NCBI GenBank assembly: GCA_964543525.1
Contig: CAZIYW010000002.1
Location: 56,207-120,206, forward strand
DNA length: 64,000 nucleotides
Direction: 5' to 3'
Source of the DNA: CBDVBE01 sp964543525
GTDB taxonomy: Bacteria > Fibrobacterota > Chitinivibrionia > Chitinivibrionales > JANQEN01
In this document: positions 51,560 to 61,615 of the stretch, piece after piece
How the letters are laid out: each line of letters begins with the position of its first letter
Position numbering within the stretch: the stretch's first letter is position 1
Translations under genes and position numbers: made by a program
The notes under the pieces: model-generated
What the model was told of the DNA's origin: nothing
Database searches by the model: none
The model's input: only the letters and a program-made list of their open reading frames with translations

Positions 51560-53302
51560 ATGAAATATATTAAATGTATCTGCATCTCACTTATATGTGC
51601 CGTTTTTTCTTATTCCCTTGCCTTTGAAGGTGATTTTAATTACCGGAAAGCATGTGAATATCTTGACCAGATGGGAGAAGTCTATTTCAAGACAACGGTA
51701 AATACCTCAAGCGACATCCAATTTGTAGCGAATACTCTTTCTCTTGATAAAATCGAGGGAGATAATGTGTATGCGTATGCGAACAGACAGGAATTTGAGA
51801 AATTCCTCAGTAGAAAACTCTATTACGAGATATTGCCTCATCCCAGTACTATAGGGCCCAAACCGGTAATGTCCGATTATGCCGATGTTACCTTCCCGCT
51901 TTTTGATTGGGATACCTATCCGACCTATGAGGGCTATCAAAATATCATGGAAAAATTAAAAACCACCTATCCAGACAAGGTCAATTATGAAAAAATAGGT
52001 GAAAGTGTTCGGGGAAGAGACCTCTTAATGGCGCAGGTCACCTCCGATGTCGGGGAACGGAAGCAAAAACCTAAATTTCTAATGAATGCAGGTATTCACG
52101 GCAATGAGTTACTGCCGATAATGATGGTTATGCGGCTCATTGATTGGTTGTGTTCAAATTATGAAAGCGATCCTCGGGCAACCAAAATACTCGACAGTAT
52201 ACGCTTATATGTCAGCCCAATGCTTAATCCGGACGGAACTTATAAGGGTGGAGATCTTACCGTATTCAGTTCAACCCGTTATAATGCTAATAACGCAGAT
52301 CTTAATCGTAATTATACACGTTTACCGGGGCTGGGTACACCGAGTTATGAAAAAGAAACCAAAATTTATATGGCCTTTGAGAATGCACATATTTTCGTCA
52401 TGCAGATAGGCTGGCATTCAGGTACGGAAGGTATATCCTATCCCTGGTCATGTGTTCCCCGAAAACATCCTGATAATGCATGGTATAATTATGTGTCTCG
52501 TAATTATGCAAACCAGGCGCAGGATGACGGCCCATCGACCTTTTTTGATGATATAAATAACGGCGCCGGACAGGGGTACCACCATTTGTATCCGGCAACC
52601 GGAACTGAAAAAGACTGTCTCCTCTTTTATAACAAATGTCGTTCGAACTGCATTGAGTCTTCAACGCAGAAAGTATTGAATGAGTCGAAGTTGAATTCCT
52701 ATTGGGAATATCACCGGGATGCCATGCTGGCTTACATACAGGAAATACTTAATGGAATACGCGGGACTGTTGTAGATGAAGTAACGAAGGTCGGTCTGCC
52801 GGCGAAAATATGGGTAGAAGGACATGATACCAATACTGACAGCTCCTTTGTTTATGCCGATTCATCCGGTGGAATCGGAGACTATTATCGTCCGATATAT
52901 GAAGGCACTTATGACGTCACTTACTCATGCGAAGGATGTGAATCCAAAACTGTGAATAATATTAAAGTGGAAAACGGTAAAGCTACGGTAGTTGATGTAG
53001 AACTGGATTGCGGTTCCACAAAACTTGTAAACACTGTACAGAAAGAGAATGGGCATTTCACCGTAATACAGGTTAATGGCGGGGTAAAAATCAATTATGG
53101 TGAAAAGTTGCATCTTCAGAAAGCTGCTGTTTACAATGTGGGTGGAAAATTGGTTGCAGTATTACAGGTGAATCCTGAATGCGACTTTATTCATTGGAAT
53201 GGATTAAATAAAAATCATCAACCTGCAGGTTCAGGTTGCTACCTGATAAATATATCGACTGATACGAAGGTATACACGCTCCCGTTTGTATTATCTGAGT
53301 AA
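51560..53302 (+). CDS. Secreted M14 zinc carboxypeptidase with C-terminal sorting-like domain, copy 2
   Basis: A 580-residue paralogue of the preceding gene with the same layout: signal peptide (about 1-21), M14 domain, CarboxypepD-like beta-sandwich and C-terminal sorting-like domain. Zinc ligands are His180, Glu183 (IHGNE) and His286 (GWHSG); the catalytic Glu366 is in CIESST. The CarboxypepD-like domain is nearly identical to copy 1, while the catalytic domain has diverged more, suggesting that specificity differs. The ATG at 51560 follows a G-rich site (GGGAGAGGGGG, 51542-51552). A 136-base gap separates it from copy 1, so one transcript is possible. Confidence 0.9.
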   Translation: MKYIKCICISLICAVFSYSLAFEGDFNYRKACEYLDQMGEVYFKTTVNTSSDIQFVANTLSLDKIEGDNVYAYANRQEFEKFLSRKLYYEILPHPSTIGPKPVMSDYADVTFPLFDWDTYPTYEGYQNIMEKLKTTYPDKVNYEKIGESVRGRDLLMAQVTSDVGERKQKPKFLMNAGIHGNELLPIMMVMRLIDWLCSNYESDPRATKILDSIRLYVSPMLNPDGTYKGGDLTVFSSTRYNANNADLNRNYTRLPGLGTPSYEKETKIYMAFENAHIFVMQIGWHSGTEGISYPWSCVPRKHPDNAWYNYVSRNYANQAQDDGPSTFFDDINNGAGQGYHHLYPATGTEKDCLLFYNKCRSNCIESSTQKVLNESKLNSYWEYHRDAMLAYIQEILNGIRGTVVDEVTKVGLPAKIWVEGHDTNTDSSFVYADSSGGIGDYYRPIYEGTYDVTYSCEGCESKTVNNIKVENGKATVVDVELDCGSTKLVNTVQKENGHFTVIQVNGGVKINYGEKLHLQKAAVYNVGGKLVAVLQVNPECDFIHWNGLNKNHQPAGSGCYLINISTDTKVYTLPFVLSE

Positions 53303-53338
53303 ATTGAAAATATGTTGCTTAAAAATTCGTATCTTTAC

Positions 53339-53361
53339 AATAATGGCGTAAAACCGTTATT
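53339..53361 (+). terminator. Hairpin downstream of the second M14 gene
   Basis: AATAATGG (53339-53346) pairs with CCGTTATT (53354-53361), one G-T pair, around CGTAAAA. The bases after it (CATTTATATTT) are T rich. It lies 36 bases after the stop. Confidence 0.55.
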
Positions 53362-53719
53362 CATTTATATTTGTGCTTTTGGTTGAACTTGATTTGCGGG
53401 AGTGAATAATCTACACCCCACTATTCCATTCGATACGTTACTGCATCATTTTAAATCTGTTAGTCTATAGACCCGCATACGTTTCTGCCAAAGATGAGAC
53501 TGTGTGCCAATGCACACAAGAACAATAAGTAATCTGATTATTGACAGAGGAAGTGCAAGTAAAATAATGGAAGGGTAGTTGGTTTTGCATCGGGAGGAAT
53601 CTTGGCTCTTATGTCAATTTTCTTTAAGTAGTGGGAAGGTGATTTTAGCTTTTAACTAATGCGAATTTCAATCGATATCGATAGAAAAAAATGCAATAAA
53701 AATTTAAAAAGTTGTGTTA
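53362..53719. other. Gap after the M14 pair
   Basis: About 360 AT-rich bases between the M14 hairpin and the decayed beta-helix gene. No open reading frame, RNA gene or notable repeat was seen. Confidence 0.5.
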
Positions 53720-54240
53720 CATCTTTCCTGGTGCCTTCATTGACCATCCGGAATTTGGTCCAGACAAATGTTGTTCCTGCATGCCCGGATAAATTAAAGG
53801 CAGCAATATTGATGATATATAATTGTAATACCCAAACCCTTCACCGTATTCTCCTGTACTGTCAATATACTCATCAAGATAATTTGTTAATGTCACCAGA
53901 CCTGCATTTCCCCGGTTTAAAAGAAAATCATATAAAGCGACTACACCGTAAAACCTTATGACTATCGTCTCCCTGATACGAATAATTTTCCTCGAACAGG
54001 CAGTTCCTGACAAGAGCAGGTCCGCATCTGCCGAACATGCCTCCACCCTCGGCATTGGCAACGTTCCTGCAGATATTGCATTTTTCGATTGTCGGCGACC
54101 CGTGAGTGTTGCAGATACCGCCGCCCCGATTCAAATCGGTTAATGGCTCGTAACTGTCTTCAAAAAAAACGCCTGTATTTTCAACGTTATATATACCCAT
54201 GCCCCACCACGATAACGGCGACCTGCTTATCGGCAACCTG
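53720..54240 (-). pseudogene. Decayed right-handed beta-helix protein remnant
   Basis: Two - strand frames carry pieces of what seems to be one gene. One (53928-54236) has the repeat GGGICNTHGSPTIEKC, then GGGMFGRCGPALVRNC, typical of polymorphic-membrane-protein or parallel beta-helix surface proteins. It then hits a stop. The second frame (53717-54061) stays open through the rest. There is no signal sequence, start or ribosome binding site. A frameshifted, truncated gene is the simplest reading; which part, if any, is still expressed is unknown. Confidence 0.5.
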
Positions 54241-54371
54241 TTTTCAAAGGGATATGTGCAGCCGCCTTCAATTGTTTATGGCTTTATCCCTTATATCTCA
54301 TCTATTAATTATTTATATTATAAGTTACATTTCAGCATATCCTTTTATTACTTCACCACGAAGGGGGAATG

Positions 54372-56753
54372 ATGCGCATCAAAATCCTGTCGGTTGTTGC
54401 ATTGCTTCTTTTATTGGTTAGTTGTGCAAACTATAAACAGTTGAAACCGGAACCTCTGTTATCTTCGGCAGAGAGCGGATATATTGAACTGAAGGATAAG
54501 AAAAAGGATTTCGAGCTTAAACAGGACAAGAAATACTATATCTCCTTTCCCGCACCGGCTGAAAAGAATTTCTATCTGGTGCTGACCGTACCGAGCCAGA
54601 AGGGGTATAACTGTTTTTTAACCAAAAAACTGGTCAAAGAGAAGACCTATGGTGAAAAAATTGCCGATGAGTTCAAAGACATTGACACAATGAATGTATA
54701 TCCGATTGAAAACAGCGCACCGGTGTACTACTGGCTGATTGACCATATACAGGCCGACTTTGTCCTGAAAATGAATTACCGGTATGTACCGCAGTGGCGT
54801 TTTAAATATGAGAATAAAAGTGCCGAGTTCAAAGATATACTTGCCAGGAATCGGGTAGATCGGAAAACTTATAATTCAATCGGCAAAGGTCTCAATTTAC
54901 AGGGATATAATTTTTCGGGCGCCATGCCTCAGGTTGCGAAGCATACGGAAGCTGTTGAAAAGGTCCTGAAAGAGCTTCTGGCCATTGAAAGTATTTTCCC
55001 TTCCAGTATTATTAATTCTTCGGATAAGGCCTATCTGGATTTTAAGAAGTTAAAGGCTGACCTCGAGGAGGAGATCGCATTTCAGAAAAACTACTATGTG
55101 ACCCTGGATTTTTTCGATAAAAACCAGAAGACGGTGGGGAATCCTGGAGCCTTTATCGGGTATGTGGAGGATTTTATAAAGTATTTCTCAAGAAAAGATC
55201 AGTTGGCCGGTAATGTGGTAGCAGAGGCGCAGAAGGTATTGCAGAAGCGGCTTGATGGGGTAGTGCCCTTTTATGACCAGCGGTTATCGGGCAAGGAGGA
55301 CGAATCTCCCTTTGACCGGAAGCTGTATATGCTTAAGGAGTTTAACCGTATCGGTACGCTCTATGAAACGGCCGGTCTGACACCGCCGCCGGCGTTTACC
55401 GGCTTGTCAAAATTTATTAATGATTTTGACAAAAAAAGTAATGCGCTTTTTACCGGGAAAGAAGATCTAAAAAAGATATTCCAGGCATTGAAGGACCTGG
55501 AGGGAATGCCCGACAACAGCTTTTTCCCTGATGCGGTATCGCGTGCACAGAAAATTCAGGCGGGTTTGCCGCAGCCGCTTGCGCAGCACGGTAAATATAT
55601 GACGTATAAATGCGTCGCAGCATTAAACGGCGCCATTGAGGTATTTAAAACCACCATAAATAACCGTCTTGAGCAGTTCCGGGAGGCTGAAGCACTGGTA
55701 CCGCAGGTGAATGTGTTTAAAGCCCGACGGGATTATAAAGGTATGCTGGCTTTGCTGAAACCGAAAATGCACCTTGATTTTCTTACGGCCAAGTATGAGG
55801 GGCTGGATAAGTTATCGGTGGAACAGCAGGAGCATGAAATCCGGGATGCTCTGGCTGAGTACCGGTGGCGTGAGGCAGAGGTGGGATTGGAGCGGTTCTA
55901 TCGCGATAACAATTTCCTGAATCCCTCGAAAATATTCCCTCTCAAGGAGCGTACGGTCAGGGATTTGGAAGATTCTCTGTATATCACCATTGACCGGGTT
56001 TCACGCTACCGGGTAAATAAATTCTGCGAAGAGAATTTCGAGACGCTCGAGGATATTGATTCGCTCTATGCGGATTCAGTATTCCTGCCGGCTTATGATG
56101 TTACTTTCTCTACCGGTTCACACCGTGAATTGCTCCAGCGCAAGGAGGAGCTTGTTGCTCATCTCGCGAAAATGAAGGAGAATGAATTTCCCAAGAAAGC
56201 TATTGAACTGCTTTTTGATCAACTTACAAAAAATCCGAAGGACAACGGTGTGGCCAAAGCGCGGGCTATTGTAGTTCATGGACAGCACTATAAAGGCGAT
56301 GATAAAAAGACCAAGCGGCGGGTTGCCGAGTGCAATCCTTGGTCTTCCAAATGGATAGTGAAACCGAAACAGTATCGCCGGGTGTTTGCCCTGCCATTGA
56401 CAAGTAATAAACGTGGGAGCAATCGCTATCTTGTCCGTTTCAATATACGGATTCCGAGTGAAGCAAAGTTTCCGGTCTATGACATCAATATCAAACTGCC
56501 GAAATATCTTGCGCAGAATGCCGGCTCTGAGCAATGGTATGAAAAAATTACTCTGAATAAAAAACCGTTGAAGAACGAAGGACGGTTTACTATTTCAGCC
56601 CCGACTGCAGAAAATAACTATGAGTGCCAGATTACGCCGGTGCGTATGAAAAAAGATCAGAACAATTACCTGGATATCTATTTCAGACATAATTCATATG
56701 ATATTCATCTGCTCAGTGTGATGGCCCAGAAGCCGATTATCAAGAAGCATTAA
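54372..56753 (+). CDS. Large lipoprotein of the divergent Opp-like operon
   Basis: A 793-residue protein with a lipoprotein signal (LLLLVSC, cysteine at about residue 18). I do not recognise its family. The N-terminal part (about 30-150) and C-terminal part (about 670-793) are beta-rich, and the centre (about 180-520) is mostly helical with charged heptads. The ATG at 54372 has better spacing from GGGGG (54363-54367) than the adjacent ATG at 54369. It opens a run of six + strand genes. The next five include a solute-binding protein, two permeases and a double ATPase, so it is probably an accessory of that transporter. Confidence 0.8.
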   Translation: MRIKILSVVALLLLLVSCANYKQLKPEPLLSSAESGYIELKDKKKDFELKQDKKYYISFPAPAEKNFYLVLTVPSQKGYNCFLTKKLVKEKTYGEKIADEFKDIDTMNVYPIENSAPVYYWLIDHIQADFVLKMNYRYVPQWRFKYENKSAEFKDILARNRVDRKTYNSIGKGLNLQGYNFSGAMPQVAKHTEAVEKVLKELLAIESIFPSSIINSSDKAYLDFKKLKADLEEEIAFQKNYYVTLDFFDKNQKTVGNPGAFIGYVEDFIKYFSRKDQLAGNVVAEAQKVLQKRLDGVVPFYDQRLSGKEDESPFDRKLYMLKEFNRIGTLYETAGLTPPPAFTGLSKFINDFDKKSNALFTGKEDLKKIFQALKDLEGMPDNSFFPDAVSRAQKIQAGLPQPLAQHGKYMTYKCVAALNGAIEVFKTTINNRLEQFREAEALVPQVNVFKARRDYKGMLALLKPKMHLDFLTAKYEGLDKLSVEQQEHEIRDALAEYRWREAEVGLERFYRDNNFLNPSKIFPLKERTVRDLEDSLYITIDRVSRYRVNKFCEENFETLEDIDSLYADSVFLPAYDVTFSTGSHRELLQRKEELVAHLAKMKENEFPKKAIELLFDQLTKNPKDNGVAKARAIVVHGQHYKGDDKKTKRRVAECNPWSSKWIVKPKQYRRVFALPLTSNKRGSNRYLVRFNIRIPSEAKFPVYDINIKLPKYLAQNAGSEQWYEKITLNKKPLKNEGRFTISAPTAENNYECQITPVRMKKDQNNYLDIYFRHNSYDIHLLSVMAQKPIIKKH

Positions 56754-56829
56754 TTGAGACATTCGGCAGCAGGAAAGCTGTATACATTATCATGAACGAT
56801 GTATTTCATTTTCCCGATAGGAGCGTTGC

Positions 56830-58575
56830 ATGAAAAAATTCTTAATCATTCTTCTTATTTTGCTCATCGCCGGTGGATGCGGTGTTTTTTACTACTTTTT
56901 TTTCATGAAGAACCTGACAGGTAAAATTGTCATACCCTATATTGCCCACCAGAAGCCGAGAATCGATCCCCATTTCCCGAGCGCGGTGCCTATAGCCGAC
57001 AAACTTGATGAAGCGATATTTGACGGCCTTTTTAACGTGTCGGCAAATCCCAGTGGTATTGTTTATGAAGACGGGCTGGGTGAGCTTATCAGTATCAGCG
57101 AGGATAATGTGGTGACCGTTAGATTGAAGCCGAATCAGCGATGGCACAGAAGTTTTTCCATAGCTATGGATAAGGATGACATTATTGTGGGTGAAAAAAC
57201 AGCGGTTCATTTTACCCCAAAGGACCTGAAATTTACTCTTCGTCGCATACAGAAGCTCGGCAGTCTCTCGCCCGACTATATTCTGGTGTCTCAGGCTGTT
57301 GAGGATTTTGATTTTTCCGGGCCTGATGAAAATGATGAAATTCAATTTCAATTCAAAGGGGATCGTATCTGGACCGAAGGGGATGTTAAAGAGGTGCTTT
57401 CCTTTAAGATTCTGCCGGCAAATTCAGAGATCAATGCTCCGATATATAAAGAAGGTACAGGCCCGTACATGCTCGCCGGAGAATATGATGACAGAATATT
57501 CTTTATAAAAAATCCTGCGGGCAGCGCCAATCTGATGCACCTTATTCTGAAGCCGTATATTGACAACAGCACCTATACGACGGAAATTAAAAACCGCAAT
57601 ATTAATACGCTGCTCAGTACACCCTTCGGCAGTATCTCACCGATTCTTATGGACACCAGTGATTACTTTTATAAGTCAAGCATTGCAACCTGTTTCTTTG
57701 CACTCTTCTACAATCTGGAGCGCCTGTCACGCGATCAGCGGCTTGAATTACGGAAGCTTGTTGACAACAAGAAAATACTGAATCGATTCTTCAAGATCGG
57801 TACCGAGCAGCAGCGACATATTGCCGATTACAAGGGAAATGTTGACAATTATGAAGATTATCTGAATTACAGCGTGTTCCCCACAACCTCTTATTATGTG
57901 GATGAAAAGATTGTCATGCCGCTGGTGGAGCATGGGCGGCCGGATGTGTCAGTCCTGCCTGATACGGTGCGTATTCAAACCTGTTTGAATCACGGTTTCC
58001 GCGAAGAGCTGGCTGAGCTGGTCGAGATTATCAATGATCCGGTGCTGTTTGGCGGCCGCCTGAAAGTTACCGCTGTGCAGAATTCAGATATCAGAGAGGG
58101 TAATTATGATGCTGTTCTGGTTCCGATTAGCGGGTACCGGAGTAATTTTCTGTTTGATCTGTATGATATTTTCCTTCGCGAGCCGACCTTTGCTGCACAT
58201 AAAATTAATCTGAAAACAGCGGTTAATAATGAGGGCGAGCGGGTTATTGATACCCGGTCCATTACCTCGGATAAGAACTTTTTTCGCCTTGATTTGATGC
58301 GCGATTCCGAAGACCGGGAAAATATGGCCCAGCTTATGGAGTATGTCTATAGTTTTATGGCCACCCATGAAATCGGAGATAAACAGGCATATGCACAGTA
58401 TATTGACGAACTTGAGCAGCAGATTGCTCTGGGAAGCTGGCTGTTTTCACTTCCGTCACTGGCTTATTTCAGTACCCAGTTTCAAGCTGAAAGTATTGAT
58501 CTGTATGGTGTTGCTTCTCAGCTTTCAACTATAGAGAAGTGGCAGGAAAGGCCGGTAAAGAAATCACTGTTTTAA
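56830..58575 (+). CDS. Family-5-like solute-binding protein, membrane anchored
   Basis: A 581-residue periplasmic-binding protein of the SBP_bac_5 (oligopeptide/dipeptide/nickel) type. The N terminus is a hydrophobic run (about 4-26) with Cys17 but no canonical lipobox; an uncleaved membrane anchor is the likelier form. Family landmarks are VTVRLKPNQRWH, FTPKDLKFTLRRI and EGTGPYMLAGEY, then later domain-2 segments. It is divergent from OppA, and the ligand cannot be predicted. It is 76 bases after the lipoprotein gene. Confidence 0.8.
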   Translation: MKKFLIILLILLIAGGCGVFYYFFFMKNLTGKIVIPYIAHQKPRIDPHFPSAVPIADKLDEAIFDGLFNVSANPSGIVYEDGLGELISISEDNVVTVRLKPNQRWHRSFSIAMDKDDIIVGEKTAVHFTPKDLKFTLRRIQKLGSLSPDYILVSQAVEDFDFSGPDENDEIQFQFKGDRIWTEGDVKEVLSFKILPANSEINAPIYKEGTGPYMLAGEYDDRIFFIKNPAGSANLMHLILKPYIDNSTYTTEIKNRNINTLLSTPFGSISPILMDTSDYFYKSSIATCFFALFYNLERLSRDQRLELRKLVDNKKILNRFFKIGTEQQRHIADYKGNVDNYEDYLNYSVFPTTSYYVDEKIVMPLVEHGRPDVSVLPDTVRIQTCLNHGFREELAELVEIINDPVLFGGRLKVTAVQNSDIREGNYDAVLVPISGYRSNFLFDLYDIFLREPTFAAHKINLKTAVNNEGERVIDTRSITSDKNFFRLDLMRDSEDRENMAQLMEYVYSFMATHEIGDKQAYAQYIDELEQQIALGSWLFSLPSLAYFSTQFQAESIDLYGVASQLSTIEKWQERPVKKSLF

Positions 58576-58730
58576 CAACGGGTACTCCACGGTGTTACTA
58601 CAGGAAGCGTGAAGATACGTTGTAGAATGAACTGTTCACCGGTTATACTTTCAGTGAGTCTACCGGCGGTACCTGCCGTCTGTCATACGCATGAATAAAA
58701 GAAACCTTGACAATTGGTAATAGCACCGGT

Positions 58731-59603
58731 ATGAAGCAAACATATATTATAGCAGAAGCACTACTTCTTTTTGCTTTTTCCCTGCTTTACGGTCAAAAAA
58801 AAGCGGATTTTCTAATTGTTGAAAACATCGATCGGTACACGGTGCTGAACAGGTACGAGCAGCCGCTTACAGGAACTATGAAAAAGCAATTCCTGCCGTT
58901 TTCTCCCTTACAGATAATTGATGACGAAACGACACTGGGTGATCAGATTACCAAGGTGTTAACGGTTTTGTATGATCAGAAAGAATACTTCCTCCTGAAA
59001 GATGAGAACGGTAATCTGGTCGGGGACAAGAAAAATCGGTATAATCGGCGGTACAGGAACTGCACGGTTACTGGTGATACGATACAGATAACCCGTGCAA
59101 GGGCAGTATTTCTTGCACAGAAATATCCATCGCAGGGAAAGCGGTTTTATTGTAAAAAAGGTGAACAGTGCATACGGATATTCTCTTACAAGGGGTATCA
59201 CTATGTCAAAACAATCGGCGCTTCCGCTCGATTCGGCTGGAGTTCACTCGGGGCGAAAAAATTGTGGAAGGTTGTCAGGAATGTTACCCCAAAGCGAGAA
59301 TACAACCTTGATGCAGTCCTGAAAGATCGTATCGTTGCACGGCTTGAAAAGGCGAATAAAGCGTACCGGGACTATTTTACCTATTTTAACGAGTTGACAA
59401 AGATGGAGAAGTCAATACCCCGGTGGCGATATTCATTCGGTGAGAATATGGTTCGCTGTACCTTAACCGAGCCATATAAAAGCACCGAACAGCTGGAGGA
59501 GAGTACCTATTATCTTGTACAGGACCTTGAGAATATGTTAATAGGAAAATCTTTTACCGTTGAGTACCGGACAGGGGAAATCGTTATTACAAAGAAAGAC
59601 TGA
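58731..59603 (+). CDS. Exported SH3-like protein of the Opp-like operon
   Basis: A 290-residue protein with a signal sequence (about 1-20) and no recognised family. Residues about 25-170 are beta-rich and look like two small SH3-like folds (NRYEQPLTGTMKKQFLP and KGEQCIRIFSYKGYHYVKTI); the rest is helical and strongly basic. The ATG at 58731 precedes the signal peptide. An upstream TTG at 58707 is in frame but gives an odd N terminus. It lies between the solute-binding protein and permease genes and ends four bases before the first permease. Confidence 0.7.
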   Translation: MKQTYIIAEALLLFAFSLLYGQKKADFLIVENIDRYTVLNRYEQPLTGTMKKQFLPFSPLQIIDDETTLGDQITKVLTVLYDQKEYFLLKDENGNLVGDKKNRYNRRYRNCTVTGDTIQITRARAVFLAQKYPSQGKRFYCKKGEQCIRIFSYKGYHYVKTIGASARFGWSSLGAKKLWKVVRNVTPKREYNLDAVLKDRIVARLEKANKAYRDYFTYFNELTKMEKSIPRWRYSFGENMVRCTLTEPYKSTEQLEESTYYLVQDLENMLIGKSFTVEYRTGEIVITKKD

Positions 59604-59607
59604 ATGC

Positions 59608-60675
59608 ATGTTTCAGAAAACGGTTGAGCATATCCTGGGTATTATTATCGTCAGTATCGTTCTGATCGGTATACTCGCTGTTATTAACCGGAGTAATAGG
59701 CAGGCAAAACAGGCGCAGCTGGAACATATAACTAAATTCATTGACTGTGAGTTTATTGATTTTAACGACCCGTTTCATAAGGCGCTGTTAACTGATGTAA
59801 TGAATATCTACTATCCCGGGCACTATGACGAGAATAAACAGCGCGCAGCGGATATCATGCGTTACAAGGAGGACAAATTCAGCCGGAGTCTGCAACGAGC
59901 GCATGTTAAGGAATCTCTGAACGCTAAAAGAATGGTCGAGCTTCTGGGCATGTACCTGAAATTTTTTCTGGTATATGTACTGGTAATGATCCTGACCTAT
60001 TACGGGGTACAGAGCTTTGGGGTTTGGCGTTTTATCAAAAAGAAACAACATGCAGAACTGCAATCAGATAGAAATTTCAGGGCACTGCTTCTGTTGCCCT
60101 TTAGAAAAATAGCAAAAAATATTATCTACTTCATTCTTTTCTCTCCGGCCTATGTTATCGCCTATTCGATACGGACTGAGTTCAATACGGAGACCGTTTT
60201 CTTTATGGTACTGCTGGGTGTTGTATCAAACGGGCTTCTGGTGATGTATACCAATAAATTTTACACATTTTTAGTTGCCGAAAGCAGAAAGGGATATGTT
60301 GAAACCGCCCGGGTAAAGAATCTTAAAACCTCCTATGTTACCCATTCGCCGGAGGGTATATCGCTCAGCGCTGTCTTCCGGCCGATTAAACGGTTCGATG
60401 GGCACATTTTCGGCCATATTTTTAAAAATGCCCATCATCAGTATTTTGCCACAATCAAGGAGCAGGCTTCGTTCCTTATTACCGGATTAATTATCATTGA
60501 GATGGCACTGAATATTCACGGCCATTTAAGCTATGAAATGTTACGTCAGATTTTATATAAAAACTACGATATTGTAATTGTAATCATTCTGGGTATTTTT
60601 TATACGGTAAAGCTGACCGAGATAGTTACGGATTTTATTATCAACCGCGAGACGGTAAAATATGAGAATTCGTAA
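59608..60675 (+). CDS. Divergent Opp/DppB-like ABC permease
   Basis: A 355-residue membrane protein with about six helices: one at the N terminus (about 8-27), then a large periplasmic loop, then the core. The EAA-loop region reads GYVETARVKNLKTSYVTH, clearly like YVRTARAKGL of DppB/OppB. The segment after it (GLIIIEMALNIHGHLSYEMLRQIL) matches the E-x-F-x-x-P-G-L-G region of DppB with the key Pro/Gly pattern changed. So this is an OppB-class permease that has diverged strongly. It starts four bases after the preceding stop, with a weak ribosome binding site. Confidence 0.8.
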   Translation: MFQKTVEHILGIIIVSIVLIGILAVINRSNRQAKQAQLEHITKFIDCEFIDFNDPFHKALLTDVMNIYYPGHYDENKQRAADIMRYKEDKFSRSLQRAHVKESLNAKRMVELLGMYLKFFLVYVLVMILTYYGVQSFGVWRFIKKKQHAELQSDRNFRALLLLPFRKIAKNIIYFILFSPAYVIAYSIRTEFNTETVFFMVLLGVVSNGLLVMYTNKFYTFLVAESRKGYVETARVKNLKTSYVTHSPEGISLSAVFRPIKRFDGHIFGHIFKNAHHQYFATIKEQASFLITGLIIIEMALNIHGHLSYEMLRQILYKNYDIVIVIILGIFYTVKLTEIVTDFIINRETVKYENS

Positions 60676-60751
60676 ACAACAACGAGGAAACAATACGGCA
60701 ATATTCAACCGGGGTGTTACTTTTTACTAACAGCACAGATCTGGTAAATTT

Positions 60752-61615
60752 ATGAGTAGTTCTCGTTTATCATTTTTCAGACAAAAAGACAAGCAGTGGC
60801 TCATGATATGGCTCTCGGTGACAGCCTTTGTTATGATTTGGGATATTCTTTTTCTCAACAAGCCGGCGCTGAGAAAGGTAGTTAACGGATTTGTAAACAC
60901 CTTTATAATTTCCCTTCTTGTTATACTGTTCACCCTGCTTTTCAGCTGGCTGATGACGCTGCTGCTGGAATCGTTACAGACGCGGAAAAACCGGGTCGGC
61001 TATCTGTGTATGACTTTCTTTTTAAATCTCATTCGCTCCATACCGCAGATAGTTGGTATTCTGTTCGGGTATATTTTTATCAGTTTCCTAATCAGTAAAG
61101 ATATCCTCCGCAGTAATCTTGTCATTTTTCCCCTTATGGCAGGGAGTATGAGTCTGTTTATATTCCTGGAGGTTGTTGATTTAATGCGGGAACGTATTGC
61201 ACATTATAAAAAGCTCGATTTTTATAATGCACTGCTGGTGTGCGGTGTCTCCGAACGCAGAATTATAAACTTCGATATCCTGTGGAAAAACAGTCGCATC
61301 CACATATTTAATAAACTGATATCCGTGTTCGGCATTGCAGTGTTTCTGCAATGCAGTGTTGATTTTATCATATCCGTGGGGCTATCGACAGACGTCAATG
61401 CGGTCAATCTTCCGGCGACCCTGGGAAGCCTTCTGGCAAAGATAGACAGCAAGCAGGATATTCTTGCTATCGGGCATACTTTAACGCATCTTTCCTATCT
61501 GCCGAATATCTTTTTTAAACATCTGCAGGGAGTAACGGTTGCCTTTTTAATTGTCTTTACCTTAATGAGTATTTATCATATCTCAAACGGTTATGCAGAG
61601 AGGCACCGGTTATGA
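60752..61615 (+). CDS. Divergent Opp/DppC-like ABC permease
   Basis: A 287-residue membrane protein with about six helices (first near 17-35). The EAA loop reads DFYNALLVCGVSERRIINFDILW, the cytoplasmic coupling helix that docks on the ATPase, with the usual A-x-x-x-G core. The rest is divergent from OppC. It pairs with the previous gene to make the two-permease core. It overlaps the ATPase gene by four bases (ATGA). Confidence 0.8.
   Translation: MSSSRLSFFRQKDKQWLMIWLSVTAFVMIWDILFLNKPALRKVVNGFVNTFIISLLVILFTLLFSWLMTLLLESLQTRKNRVGYLCMTFFLNLIRSIPQIVGILFGYIFISFLISKDILRSNLVIFPLMAGSMSLFIFLEVVDLMRERIAHYKKLDFYNALLVCGVSERRIINFDILWKNSRIHIFNKLISVFGIAVFLQCSVDFIISVGLSTDVNAVNLPATLGSLLAKIDSKQDILAIGHTLTHLSYLPNIFFKHLQGVTVAFLIVFTLMSIYHISNGYAERHRL

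Noticed and set aside
58707..58735. TTGACA with TATGAA 17 bases later, a promoter-like pair
   Set aside because: The -10 box would overlap the ATG at 58731, and the gene sits inside an operon; a leaderless start is possible but unsupported.
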